NCBI GenBank assembly: GCA_028698215.1
Contig: JAQVDY010000011.1
Span: 1 to 58,034 of the forward strand
From: Actinomycetota bacterium
Lineage (GTDB): Bacteria; Actinomycetota; Humimicrobiia; Humimicrobiales; Humimicrobiaceae
Length of the DNA: 58,034 nucleotides
Reading direction: 5' to 3'
The notes under the pieces were generated by a model. It searched no databases. It worked only from the letters and a program-made list of their open reading frames with translations, and was not told the DNA's origin. Positions 41,786 through 50,744 of this stretch are shown here, one piece after another (within the stretch, counting starts at the first letter, position 1; each line of letters begins with the position of its first letter). Made by a program: the position numbers and the translations under genes.

Positions 41786-43100
41786 ATCTTATTCCTATTG
41801 AATGATTATGGGCATAAAGACGCTCAAAAGCAGAAAAATCCTGGATATATTTTTTTTCTTCCGCTAACATATCCCTGCTGTAACACATAACACTGCTTTT
41901 CTTTAAGAAATCATACACTCCCAGGGGAGAAGAAAACCTGGCATTACCCGAAGTTGGTATAATATGATTGGTACCACCAATATAATCTCCAACAGCCACC
42001 GGGGTGTAATTGCCCATAAAAATTGCCCCGGCATTATTTATCTGCTTAAGTATCTGTTCAGAATTAGAGCAGGCAATCTCCAAGTGTTCCGGGCTAATCT
42101 GGTTGCACGCTTTTACCAGTTTCTGCATATCGCTATCATAAACAATACTGCAGTTGGCCCTCAAAGACCTTTCTGCTATTTCCCTATTCTGCCCATATTG
42201 TCCTAATGAATCCAATAGATGGCCCAGCTGTTCTATTACCTGTAACCCCAAATACTGGTCAGTGGTAAGCAGGATAGAAACAGCCTGGGGGTCATGCTCT
42301 GCCTGGGACAAAAGGTCTGCGGCCACAAAACTGGGCTCAGCGCTTGCATCAGCAATTACAACTATTTCACTGGGACCTGCCAGGCTATCTATGCCTACCT
42401 GCCCATAGACTTCCCTCTTGGCGCTGGTAACATAAATATTTCCTGGACCTACCACTTTGTCTACTTTACCTGTATCATCGGTACCATAAGCAAACAAGCC
42501 TATAGCTTGGGCTCCTCCTATCTTATAAATTTCTTCAATGCCCAGCTTACGGCATAAATAAAGCAGGGCAGGATTGGCTTTTCCTCCCGGCAAAGGAGGG
42601 CTGCAAACTGCAATTTCCTTTACCCCTGCTATCATGGCTGGTATGGCTCCCATCAATACCGAGGAAGGATAAGGATATCTGCCGCCGGGCACATATATAC
42701 CTACTCTCTTTAAAGGATTTACCAGCTGGCCTAATTTCTTTCCTTTACGGGGAGCATTGAACCAGGTTTTGCTTTCATGCTCCATTTGCTGCTGATGATA
42801 GTAAGTTATGTTTTCCATGGCTACTTTCATAGCCTGCACCAGTTCAGGATGATGGTCTTTGGTATACTTATAGCCCTCTTCTAGTTCTGGGGTGCCTACC
42901 TTGACATCTGGCCAATTCCTGGGCTTGTATCCGTCAAAAGCTTCCACATAATCCAGAATAGCTTCCTGGCCCCTGTCTGAAATATCGGCAAGAATGTTTT
43001 TAACTGTTTCTTCTACCTCTTCCGGTATAATGTTCTGGCTGGTCTTCTTTTTCTGGGATAATTCCTGCAAGCTGGAGACCTTTAAAAAACTTAATTTCAT
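41772..43100 (-). CDS. hisD: Histidinol dehydrogenase
   Basis: 442 residues. NPLKRVGIYVPGGRYPYPSS, GTDDTGKVDKVVGPGNIYVT, LAGPSEIVVIADASAEP and QISPEHLEI are the classic HisD motifs, the last carrying the catalytic Glu-His pair. It carries out two NAD-linked oxidations of histidinol to histidine on a zinc site. First gene of the hisDC unit, likely also transcribing the downstream methyltransferase and ABC ATPase. Confidence 0.94.
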   Translation of the reverse strand: MKLSFLKVSSLQELSQKKKTSQNIIPEEVEETVKNILADISDRGQEAILDYVEAFDGYKPRNWPDVKVGTPELEEGYKYTKDHHPELVQAMKVAMENITYYHQQQMEHESKTWFNAPRKGKKLGQLVNPLKRVGIYVPGGRYPYPSSVLMGAIPAMIAGVKEIAVCSPPLPGGKANPALLYLCRKLGIEEIYKIGGAQAIGLFAYGTDDTGKVDKVVGPGNIYVTSAKREVYGQVGIDSLAGPSEIVVIADASAEPSFVAADLLSQAEHDPQAVSILLTTDQYLGLQVIEQLGHLLDSLGQYGQNREIAERSLRANCSIVYDSDMQKLVKACNQISPEHLEIACSNSEQILKQINNAGAIFMGNYTPVAVGDYIGGTNHIIPTSGNARFSSPLGVYDFLKKSSVMCYSRDMLAEEKKYIQDFSAFERLYAHNHSIGIRFEQD

Positions 43101-43170
43101 GGGTTATTTCCTTTGTTTCTTGTTCTTGTTAATATATTAAAAAAAACTTAATTATACAAGCTAAAATAAG

Positions 43171-43710
43171 ATGCAAAACAAGCCAAAAATGCTTATGCAT
43201 ATCTGTTGTGCAGTATGTGCCGCCCATCCTTACCAGATCCTGTCTGGTGAGTATGATATAACCTTCTATTATTATAATCCCAACATACATCCTGAAGAAG
43301 AGCACCAAAAAAGGCTGGAGTCAGTACAAAAGCTGGCCCATCAGTATAAAATCCCTTTAATAATAGGACCTTACCAAACTCAGCTATGGTTTGAATTTAC
43401 TGCCGGCCTGGAATTGGAAAAGGAAGGGGGAGCCAGGTGCCTCAAGTGTTATGAATTCAGGTTAAAACAAACTGCCCAACAAGCCAAAAAATTAGGGTTT
43501 AGCTGCTATTGCACCACTCTTTCCGTAAGTCCCCATAAAAATGCCCAGGCCATCAATATTTTGGGATCTGCCCAGGGCCGGGAGCAGGGCATTGATTTTT
43601 ATCAGTCCGACTTTAAGAAAAAGGACGGTTTTAAAAAAACCATCCTTTTATCCAAGCAATTAAAGCTTTACCGGCAAAACTACTGCGGCTGTATTTACAG
43701 CCAAAGGTAG
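43171..43710 (+). CDS. queH: Epoxyqueuosine reductase QueH
   Basis: 179 residues. Conserved cysteines fit QueH (DUF208): HICCAVC (Cys12, Cys13, Cys16), RCLKCYEFRL (Cys90, Cys93) and the end YCGC (Cys172, Cys174). The enzyme performs the last step of queuosine synthesis in tRNA, using an iron-sulfur cluster and a second metal. It replaces the cobalamin-dependent QueG. Single gene on the plus strand, convergent with lgt by 4 bases. The ribosome binding site is weak. Confidence 0.88.
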   Translation: MQNKPKMLMHICCAVCAAHPYQILSGEYDITFYYYNPNIHPEEEHQKRLESVQKLAHQYKIPLIIGPYQTQLWFEFTAGLELEKEGGARCLKCYEFRLKQTAQQAKKLGFSCYCTTLSVSPHKNAQAINILGSAQGREQGIDFYQSDFKKKDGFKKTILLSKQLKLYRQNYCGCIYSQR

Positions 43711-43714
43711 ACGC

Positions 43715-44515
43715 CTACTGTTCTTTATCTTTGTTCTTAAACTTGGTAATCAGGTAATTGGCAATGATAATAGCAGCTATAATAGCTAAAAAATTTAACA
43801 GGTAAACTACTTTGATTGGTCCAAAATAGGTACTGTCTACCCTGTACGCTTCTATGAAAGTACGGTACAGGGCATAGATAGCCAGGTAAGCGCATATAAT
43901 TAAACCATCAGGCAATCTGCCGGGCCTTTTCTTATAATAACGGTGCAGCAGCAGCAAAATTCCAAACAATATAAGATTAGCAATAGACTCATACAAAAAA
44001 GTAGGATGAAAATATTCAGAACTGGCATAATCTGCAGGCCGATAAGCGGGATCTATAAAAATGCCCCAGGGTAAATCAGTAGGCCTTCCAAAGGCTTCCT
44101 GGTTAAAAAAGTTTCCCCACCTGCCGATAGCCTGGCCCAGCACCAAAGCAGGTGCTATGATATCTGCCCATGTCCAAAAATTCAGCTTCCTGACTTTGCA
44201 GAATATTGCCAGGGCGATAAGTCCGCCCAGCATTACACCCTGTATGGCCAGGCCTCCTCTTCTAAAAGCAAAAATATAGCTGGGGTTACTGGCATAGTAA
44301 GACCAGTTAGCCATTACATGCACCAGCCTGGCACCGATGATTCCAGCAATTACTGCAAAAGGAGCAAAATTGATAACCTCTTCTTCTCTATGGGAACGAT
44401 AACGGGCAATAAGGTAAGCCGCTAGAATACCCATCAGCAGTCCTGCCGCAATGATTATTCCATACCATCGAACTTGAATATTGCCTATATAAAAAGCTAT
44501 AGGATCAACGGACAC
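43715..44515 (-). CDS. lgt: Prolipoprotein diacylglyceryl transferase
   Basis: 266 residues with seven transmembrane helices. The Lgt signature GRWGNFFNQEAFGRPTDLPW sits near residue 130, with FHPTFLYES and IYALYRTFIEAYR downstream. It attaches diacylglycerol to the lipobox cysteine, needed for the lipoproteins at 1-467 and 45304-45816. Lies 54 bases after the ccdA start region on the opposite side of a short gap. Confidence 0.93.
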   Translation of the reverse strand: MSVDPIAFYIGNIQVRWYGIIIAAGLLMGILAAYLIARYRSHREEEVINFAPFAVIAGIIGARLVHVMANWSYYASNPSYIFAFRRGGLAIQGVMLGGLIALAIFCKVRKLNFWTWADIIAPALVLGQAIGRWGNFFNQEAFGRPTDLPWGIFIDPAYRPADYASSEYFHPTFLYESIANLILFGILLLLHRYYKKRPGRLPDGLIICAYLAIYALYRTFIEAYRVDSTYFGPIKVVYLLNFLAIIAAIIIANYLITKFKNKDKEQ

Positions 44516-44569
44516 TTTGCCCTCCCTCTAAATATTTTTTATTTTTGGGAAATAATACCATAAAAACAA

Positions 44570-45304
44570 TTAAATATTAATTTTATTTAGGAAGGGAAAT
44601 AACCTGGTAAACCAGCCCATAACCAGTATCATAGCATCAGCTACAAAAATTATACCTAAAATTATTAAAAATATTCCGCTGATTATTGATACTATATTAA
44701 GGTGACGGTTAAGCTTTTTAAGCAGCCTGGAAAAAAATCCTATAAAAATAGAGGCTAGCACAAAAGGCAAGCCCAGCCCTACCGAAAAAGCGGCCAATAA
44801 TCCAATGCCCTGCAGCAGGGTATCCATCTGGCTGGCCAGTAGTAAAATTCCTGAAAGGATAAGCCCTACACAGGGTACCCACCCAAAAGAAAATACCAGG
44901 CCTATTAAAAAAGAGGAAAGATATCCGCTTTTTAAGCTGGTAGGCATTTCAAACCTTTTTTCGATATTTAAAAATCTAAGCTTAAAAACTCCCATATAAT
45001 GGAGGCCAAATATAATTAAGAATACTCCACCCACCCTGGCTATTATGCTGGAATACTGGCTTAGCAGCCTGCCTACAAAAGTAGCGGTGGATCCCAGCAA
45101 TATAAATATCAGGGAAAAACCAGCCACAAACAGCAGGCTGTTAATGAAAAGGTACAGCCTCTCAGACATCTTAATCTGGCTGCTCTTATAAATGGCCTTA
45201 TTAGACATAAGGCTTATGTAAACAGGCACTAAAGGCAGTACACAGGGTGATACAAAAGCCAGAATACCTGCCAGAAATGCTGAAAATATTCCTATTTGTA
45301 ACAT
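44570..45304 (-). CDS. ccdA: CcdA-type thiol-disulfide transporter
   Basis: 244 residues with six transmembrane helices. The two membrane cysteines of the family are present: Cys21 in FVSPCVLPL and Cys145 in GWVPCVG. It carries reducing equivalents from cytoplasmic thioredoxin to outside thiol proteins. It abuts the TlpA-like lipoprotein gene (stop and start share a base), its probable redox partner. Cytochrome c maturation genes are not seen, so other targets are possible. Confidence 0.9.
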   Translation of the reverse strand: MLQIGIFSAFLAGILAFVSPCVLPLVPVYISLMSNKAIYKSSQIKMSERLYLFINSLLFVAGFSLIFILLGSTATFVGRLLSQYSSIIARVGGVFLIIFGLHYMGVFKLRFLNIEKRFEMPTSLKSGYLSSFLIGLVFSFGWVPCVGLILSGILLLASQMDTLLQGIGLLAAFSVGLGLPFVLASIFIGFFSRLLKKLNRHLNIVSIISGIFLIILGIIFVADAMILVMGWFTRLFPFLNKINI

Positions 45305-45816
45305 TATAATCTTTTCTCCAGTTCACTAATCAATTTTTCTTTGGTGAGTAAACCAGTAAAATGGATTAATACTTCGCCCCGTCCATCCAGGATATAGGTA
45401 GTGGGTATGGCCCTAATCCCCCACCCGGGCATAATGGTATCCACACTTCCATCTATAAGGATTGGATAGTTGATACCATATTCTTCTATAAAAGCTGCCA
45501 ATTCCGGCTTGGTTTCATTGGACACCCCTATGAACTGAACTCCCTTGTCCTTATACTGGCCATAAACTTCTATGAAGTCAGGTATTTCTGCCCTGCAGGG
45601 TGGGCACCAGGTAGCCCAAAAATTAAGCACCACCAGTTTGCCTGCATAATCAGACAATGAAACTTCCTTATCTTCTAAATCCAGCAAAGTAAAATCATTA
45701 CTGTAACCATCCTGGGCTCCAGCCTCAGCTGCCGGTGCCTCCTGCGGATTGCTGCAACCAGCAACAGCTAGAGCTAAAAAACTAATTATAATTATTAATG
45801 CCAAGATTTTTCTCAT
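45304..45816 (-). CDS. TlpA/ResA-like thioredoxin lipoprotein
   Basis: 170 residues from ATG 45816, chosen because it gives a proper lipoprotein signal (MRKILAL..., Cys21 in VAGC). A frame 25 codons longer would overlap the flavoprotein gene. After an Ala/Pro-rich linker, residues about 38-170 form a TlpA-type thioredoxin fold with active site WATWCPPC and the cis-proline region IRAIPTTYIL. Probably reduces extracellular disulfides with electrons from CcdA. Confidence 0.88.
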   Translation of the reverse strand: MRKILALIIIISFLALAVAGCSNPQEAPAAEAGAQDGYSNDFTLLDLEDKEVSLSDYAGKLVVLNFWATWCPPCRAEIPDFIEVYGQYKDKGVQFIGVSNETKPELAAFIEEYGINYPILIDGSVDTIMPGWGIRAIPTTYILDGRGEVLIHFTGLLTKEKLISELEKRL

Positions 45817-45820
45817 CTTA

Positions 45821-46426
45821 TTATTCACCAACCTTAAGTAGATTATAAAATTGTTCGCTTCTGCCCCAGTCATATACCTGCTTAAGGGCATGGGGATGCT
45901 TGTTTATATCCCCTTTTTCATCAACCTTTAAATATACATAATCAGAATGATAGTTTATATCTAAAACATCAAAAAAAGACCGGATAACCTTACGGGCACA
46001 ATCAAATATTTTTCCAGAACCTGAGCCTGCACAGGATAAGAATATGCCCTGCCTTTGGCTTTCTACCACCTTTTGCCTCAATTCATATTTTAAGGACCAA
46101 TACTTCTGGCACCTGTCAATTAATGCCTTCAAACCTGCAGGCACACTGGTAAAAAAAATAGGGCTGGCCACTGCTATAAAATCTGCCTTCTCCAGCAGCC
46201 CATAAACCTTTTGCATATCATCTTGGATTACGCATTGCCCGGTTAGGCTGCAGCTTCTACAGCCCCTGCAGGGAGAAATATCCAAGCTGTTTATCCTAAG
46301 CCTATGCACCTTTAGGCTGCCCCCAGCCGGGTTTTCTTCTACTCCCGCTATAAAACTGGCCATCAGGGTTGATGTATTGCCCCCAGTACGGGGGCTGCCA
46401 TAAACCGCAAGAATGTTTTTTTCCAT
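45821..46426 (-). CDS. Iron-sulfur flavoprotein (NADPH-dependent FMN reductase fold)
   Basis: 201 residues from ATG 46426; a start six codons earlier at 46444 overlaps the DUF1638 stop. Flavodoxin-like N-terminus ILAVYGSPRTGGNTST (FMN phosphate loop), then Cys53, Cys56, Cys59 and Cys65, matching the compact C-x2-C-x2-C-x4-7-C cluster motif of Methanosarcina-type iron-sulfur flavoprotein, and VASPIFFTSVPAGLKALIDR. Likely a low-potential electron carrier or oxygen/peroxide scavenger in an anaerobe. Substrate unknown. Confidence 0.85.
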   Translation of the reverse strand: MEKNILAVYGSPRTGGNTSTLMASFIAGVEENPAGGSLKVHRLRINSLDISPCRGCRSCSLTGQCVIQDDMQKVYGLLEKADFIAVASPIFFTSVPAGLKALIDRCQKYWSLKYELRQKVVESQRQGIFLSCAGSGSGKIFDCARKVIRSFFDVLDINYHSDYVYLKVDEKGDINKHPHALKQVYDWGRSEQFYNLLKVGE

Positions 46427-46433
46427 AAATTTT

Positions 46434-47159
46434 TTAATTATCATTTATAAACATATTAAACTTTAAGCTCTGCCCTGGTTCCAGCACTACAAAATTCTGG
46501 TCGAAATCTCCCCTTATCATTTGGTCAAAATAATTATTGCTGCCCTTTATCTCTTCAAAACGCAACCCCAGTTTTTCCGCTTCCTTCCGGGCCAATTCCC
46601 TACAGCTTTCCGGATCATAATTACCAGTATTTATATATACCAGCCTTTTGTAGTTTTTAAGCATCTCGCCCCTGATCCATTCCCAGGTCTGTTCATCATA
46701 TTTATCTTTTATCTGCTCCACTTCACCAATCATAAAATCATCTGAATCCCCAATATAGCCCCGGGTAAGGTAAAAAGTACCGGGCTCTGCCTGGTGCTGC
46801 TTCCGGTATTCTTCTACCGATCCCAATAGCATGGCTATGCAATCATCACACCTGGACACTACCAGATGAGTGTGGCTGGAACACAGGCCTTCCACACCCT
46901 TTCCACATAATCCGTAACCTAAAATTATTAAATCTTTATCCTGAAACTTATCTATTTCCTGCTGCAGCCTGGTTCGCAGTTCATCGCTTCGCTCATGCAG
47001 TTTCCTCTCCAGATTAACTACCGACCAATTAGCAGGTATCTTATCCTTTAACTCGTCATATACTACATCACAAGCTATAAATGCTACTTTTTTATCTTCA
47101 ATATCCAATATTTTGCTGTCCTTTCTATATCTTTCTGATCCAGCTAAGGTAAGAGCCAT
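46434..47159 (-). CDS. DUF1638 family protein
   Basis: 241 residues. The core has KKVAFIACDVVYDELKDKIP, LIILGYGLCGKGVEGL and SRCDDCIAMLLGS; the conserved Cys/His and GYGLC pattern points to DUF1638, a family often near corrinoid methyltransferase genes (methylamine type), although no function is established. The start overlaps the CoA-disulfide reductase gene by 35 bases. Conserved cysteines may bind a metal or cofactor. Confidence 0.75.
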   Translation of the reverse strand: MALTLAGSERYRKDSKILDIEDKKVAFIACDVVYDELKDKIPANWSVVNLERKLHERSDELRTRLQQEIDKFQDKDLIILGYGLCGKGVEGLCSSHTHLVVSRCDDCIAMLLGSVEEYRKQHQAEPGTFYLTRGYIGDSDDFMIGEVEQIKDKYDEQTWEWIRGEMLKNYKRLVYINTGNYDPESCRELARKEAEKLGLRFEEIKGSNNYFDQMIRGDFDQNFVVLEPGQSLKFNMFINDN

Positions 47160-48786
47160 TCAGAAGTTTTACCTTGTAGCCTTTTTGAACCATGATCCGG
47201 TAAGCCAGGTAAGCCCTGTAGCCGGTCTGGCAATATATAATTATTAATTTATCCAAGCCTATGCTTCCCAGGTTTTCCCGCAGCTGGTCTATGTGAATAT
47301 TTACTGCACCTTCTATATGTCCCTGACTGAATTCTTTTTCCGTCCTGACATCCAGCAGAAACAGGTCCCGGCCTTCATCCCTGAGGTTTCCGAGTTCTTC
47401 AGTGTCTATAAACTCGACTTCATCTTTGCCCAGGTTTTCGCCAATCATACCCAGAATGTTAATTGGGTCCTTTGCTGAACCATATTCCGGCTGGTAGCAA
47501 AGATCGATTTGCCCTAAATCCTCTATATTCAATTTGGCTTTGATAGCAGTAGAGACAATATCTGCTCTCTTGTCCACTCCCTTTCTGCCAATAGCCTGTA
47601 GTCCCAGAACAGCACCATTTTTGCGGTCATAAATCAACAACATATGAATCATCTCTGCCCCTGGGTAGTAACCGGCATGATCCAGGTAATGTACCTCTAT
47701 TTGGCCCGCATCAATACCGGCAGACTTAGCTTCCTTAAAACTGATGCCGGTTTTGGCCAGGGCCAAGTCCAGTACCTTAATTATGGAGGCAATATGCGTC
47801 CCCTCAAAACTGTCCTGGCCGCCAGCTGCATTATAGCCGGCTGCCCTTCCCTGGCGGTTGGCTATTGATGCCAGGTTATAAGGACCGTGCCTTCCAGTAA
47901 GGTTATGAATGCACTGGCAGCAGTCACCGGCAGCGTACACCCCGTCTACATTAGTCTGCATATACTGGTCAACCTCTATGGCTCCGCTTTCTCCAATAGC
48001 TATTCCTGCCTTTTTAGCCAAATCTACTGAAGGCCTGGTCCCTATGCCCATAAATACCAGGTCTGCAGGAATCTTTTTTCCTGACTTGGTATATACATGG
48101 GCTACCATCTGGTCTTTGGTAATAAATTGCTGGGCCTGTTCACCGGTTAGAAGATTTATGCCCTTATCCCTTAAGTAGTTATGCAAATATTCCACTATCT
48201 TAAAATCAAACATGGGAAGAAGCTGGCTGGTTTTTTCCAGTATGGTAACTTTCATGTTTTTACCCAGAAAAGCATCCAGAAGTTCCAGGCCTATAAAACC
48301 TCCCCCGATGATTACCGCACTGGGGTCCGGGGTAGTGATCCGGTCCAAATATTTCTTTAACCTTAAACTGTCGTCTATGGTCTTTAGCGCGAAAACATTT
48401 TCAGAATCCAACCCCGGCATATCCAGCATTATGGGATTTGACCCGGTAGCCAGGATAAGCTTATCCCAGTCCTGGGTAAAAACCTTGCCGCTTTCCAAAT
48501 CTTTGGCTGCTAATGTTTTATCCTCCAGGTTTATTTGGGTCACTTCATGCCTGGTGTATACTTTCAAATTGAACCTTTTTTCAAAATTCTTAACCGTATT
48601 TATTAGCAATCTGGACATATGGTTTATGGTCCCTGACACATAGTAGGGAAGCCCGCAGGTACCATAGGAGATATACCTGTCTTTATCAAACATTATAATA
48701 CGGGCATCCTCGCTGGCCCGCCTAATTTTGGCAGCTGCTGAAGTACCCGCAGCAATAGCACCTATAATCACATAAGTAGTGGCCAA
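47125..48786 (-). CDS. CoA-disulfide-reductase-like flavoprotein with rhodanese domain
   Basis: 553 residues from a TTG start with AGGAGG 7 bases upstream. FAD/NAD-linked oxidoreductase (1-450): YVIIGAIAAGTSAAAKIRR, single redox-active Cys44 in TCGLPYYVSG, AVIIGGGFIGLELLDA and VYAAGDCCQC. A C-terminal rhodanese domain (about 465-550) carries Cys519 in YCQTGYRA. This fusion is typical of CoA-disulfide or CoA-persulfide reductases, linking thiol redox to sulfane sulfur. Substrate is inferred. Confidence 0.87.
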   Translation of the reverse strand: MATTYVIIGAIAAGTSAAAKIRRASEDARIIMFDKDRYISYGTCGLPYYVSGTINHMSRLLINTVKNFEKRFNLKVYTRHEVTQINLEDKTLAAKDLESGKVFTQDWDKLILATGSNPIMLDMPGLDSENVFALKTIDDSLRLKKYLDRITTPDPSAVIIGGGFIGLELLDAFLGKNMKVTILEKTSQLLPMFDFKIVEYLHNYLRDKGINLLTGEQAQQFITKDQMVAHVYTKSGKKIPADLVFMGIGTRPSVDLAKKAGIAIGESGAIEVDQYMQTNVDGVYAAGDCCQCIHNLTGRHGPYNLASIANRQGRAAGYNAAGGQDSFEGTHIASIIKVLDLALAKTGISFKEAKSAGIDAGQIEVHYLDHAGYYPGAEMIHMLLIYDRKNGAVLGLQAIGRKGVDKRADIVSTAIKAKLNIEDLGQIDLCYQPEYGSAKDPINILGMIGENLGKDEVEFIDTEELGNLRDEGRDLFLLDVRTEKEFSQGHIEGAVNIHIDQLRENLGSIGLDKLIIIYCQTGYRAYLAYRIMVQKGYKVKLLNGSYLSWIRKI

Positions 48787-48799
48787 TTAAATCCTCCTG

Positions 48800-49015
48800 T
48801 CAGGTAATTATTTCATAACCTATTTTTTTAAGCATTTCGCCTATCTGTTCTATGCTTGTTTGATCACTATCATATTCCACCGTTAATTTTTCTGTAGCCA
48901 GGTTAACCACGGCTTCTACTATTCCCGGCTGTTTTTTTAATACTGTTTCAATTTTTTTAACACAGGAAGCGCACTCAACTCCCAGCAAAGGATAGCTTTC
49001 TTTTTTTACGGCCAT
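48800..49015 (-). CDS. Heavy-metal-associated (HMA) domain protein
   Basis: 71 residues from ATG 49015 with AAGGGG 7 bases upstream; a GTG two codons earlier is possible. A full HMA ferredoxin-like fold with the metal site CASC (Cys15, Cys18), then VEAVVNLATEKLTVEYD. Copper-chaperone-like. No P-type ATPase gene is adjacent, so the partner is unknown. It precedes the CoA-disulfide-reductase-like gene by 13 bases. Confidence 0.85.
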   Translation of the reverse strand: MAVKKESYPLLGVECASCVKKIETVLKKQPGIVEAVVNLATEKLTVEYDSDQTSIEQIGEMLKKIGYEIIT

Positions 49016-49193
49016 AATCACACCCCTTGATCATTTTCAAATTAATATTATTTTAGTTTTAATTTATATTTAGCCTTTTTAGCTTCAGATTTTTATTTTA
49101 TTTATAATAGCAACTTTTTTTAACATATGGTAACTAAAAAAAGTTAACCTGAGATATATTGATATTATTATATATTAATTATCTAATATTTCA

Positions 49194-49226
49194 AATAAAA
49201 ACTAAGCCCTGTCTTGCAGGGCTTAG
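49194..49226 (-). terminator. Rho-independent terminator after YtxH gene
   Basis: On the minus strand CTAAGCCCTG pairs perfectly with CAGGGCTTAG across a 5-base loop, followed by TTTTTATTT. Starts 12 bases after the YtxH stop codon. Confidence 0.9.
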
Positions 49227-49238
49227 AGTTTGCTTGTA

Positions 49239-49556
49239 TTATTCTGTTTCTTTTTGGCCATATATAAGATGCTTTATGGCCTCTATTTCCTTTTGGGTAA
49301 GTTCTTTTACTTTCTCATAGCCGGCAATAGTGCTGTTAACTATATGTTCGTATTTTTTCTGGGTAAGATCTTTTACTTGGCTCGCTTTATGTTCTGCTTC
49401 CTTCTTTATATCAGCAGCCACTTTCTTTATGTCTGATCTCAGCTCTTTTCCTGACTTAGGGGTAAGCAGCATAGCCGCTATCGCTCCCGCTACCACTCCC
49501 AGCAAAAAGCCGGTAAACACAGCTCCTGAATTTCCCTGTTGATTATTATGGCTCAT
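49239..49556 (-). CDS. YtxH domain protein
   Basis: 105 residues with GGGAG before the ATG. The N-terminal GFLLGVVAGAIAAMLLTPKSGKELR is the glycine-rich membrane segment and LTPKSG motif of YtxH. The rest is a lysine/glutamate-rich helical tail with repeats of K-x-E and A-x-H-K. Often linked to general stress; function is not established. Own transcription unit: promoter at 49602-49629 and terminator. Confidence 0.85.
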   Translation of the reverse strand: MSHNNQQGNSGAVFTGFLLGVVAGAIAAMLLTPKSGKELRSDIKKVAADIKKEAEHKASQVKDLTQKKYEHIVNSTIAGYEKVKELTQKEIEAIKHLIYGQKETE

Positions 49557-49601
49557 AGAATCAGCTCCCTTGGGTATTATTTCAATATTTAATTTCTTTT
49601 T

Positions 49602-49648
49602 ATAATAACACCTAAGGCCAAAATGATAAAATTAGTTAATATTTTATC
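49602..49648 (-). promoter_or_regulatory. Putative promoter and overlapping palindrome of YtxH gene
   Basis: TTATCA (49629-49624), 16-base spacer, TATTAT (49607-49602) on the minus strand. The -35 box is overlapped by GATAAAAT-N8-ATTTTATC (49625-49648), a perfect 8-bp inverted repeat that may be an operator controlling this gene and the divergent hydrolase gene. Confidence 0.4.
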
Positions 49649-49704
49649 TAATTATCTTACGGCAGCAGCACCGGTACCCGGTAAAAACTAAAAAGAGGTA
49701 ACTA

Positions 49705-50739
49705 TTGTCCTATTCTACCTTTCCCCATTTTTTGGTATCATATTTATCTGAAAATAGGATGAAACTATACAGCTATAACCATCAAGATAAAAAGTTAAAC
49801 TATAAGCTGGAAGGCCCCCTGGATTGCCCCCAGGTTCCAGGAGCATTGATGCATGTATTAACTTTTACATCTCCCTACCATAGCGGTAACCCCTTAAATG
49901 ACAGGGCTTACTGTGAACTATTTTCTGCGGAACCATTGGACCGCCGGGCCAAGCTGTTAATATTTCTGCACGGTTTTTCCACCCAAAAAACAAAAATGCA
50001 AAACTATTATTATTTTATAAAGGAAGCGGTAAAAAGGGGCTATAGTTGTGCTTTCCTTAATTTGCCCTTGCATCTTAACCGTTCAGAAGACCAATCCGGC
50101 AGCAGCAGGGACCTCATCTACTATGATGATGTGGATACCTTAAAATACTTTCACCAATGCGTGGTGGATATAAAGCGGCTAATGGATATAGCAGAATTGG
50201 AAAAATGGCCGCTAGGTTCTATCCATATATGCGGACTCAGTATGGGAAGCATGATTTCAGTATTGGCCATGGCCCATGACCAGCGCATAGAAAAAGGAAT
50301 ATTGCTAATAGGGGGCGGACACTGGGAGCAAATTCACTGGAAAGGCATATTAAGGTTTATACTAAAGGGAGATTGTGCTGATGATGGCCGTATAAGCAGG
50401 GATAAATGCCATCATTATTACAGTACTTTTCCCGCTTTTCTGCAAAAACTAAAACAAGCAAACCCGGACCATATCGATACCAAAGACCTGGATTGGCTTT
50501 CTCCTGACCTTTCCAAAATGTGTTTTCTATGCGATCCCCTAGCCTTTGCCCACCGGATTGGCCCGGAAAGGGTACTGATGATTAATGCCAAATATGATTT
50601 ATATTTTTCACGAAAATCTACATTGATGCTTCACCGCCAGCTGGGTTATCCCCAGATTCACTGGCTGGCTGCTTTCCATTCTTCCAGGGTACTTACCCAG
50701 TCCAAGGTACTGGATAAAATTTTTGAATTTTTAAAATGA
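49705..50739 (+). CDS. Alpha/beta hydrolase
   Basis: 344 residues from a TTG start with GAGG about 6 bases upstream; ATG at codon 19 is an alternative. Alpha/beta hydrolase motifs: oxyanion region LIFLHGFSTQ, nucleophile elbow GLSMGS, acid near NAKYDLYF, and the catalytic histidine in AAFHSS. The region around 120-150 is insertion-like. Large soluble esterase/lipase-like enzyme; substrate unknown. Not recognisably related to its neighbours. Confidence 0.75.
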   Translation: MSYSTFPHFLVSYLSENRMKLYSYNHQDKKLNYKLEGPLDCPQVPGALMHVLTFTSPYHSGNPLNDRAYCELFSAEPLDRRAKLLIFLHGFSTQKTKMQNYYYFIKEAVKRGYSCAFLNLPLHLNRSEDQSGSSRDLIYYDDVDTLKYFHQCVVDIKRLMDIAELEKWPLGSIHICGLSMGSMISVLAMAHDQRIEKGILLIGGGHWEQIHWKGILRFILKGDCADDGRISRDKCHHYYSTFPAFLQKLKQANPDHIDTKDLDWLSPDLSKMCFLCDPLAFAHRIGPERVLMINAKYDLYFSRKSTLMLHRQLGYPQIHWLAAFHSSRVLTQSKVLDKIFEFLK

Positions 50740-50744
50740 GGCGG

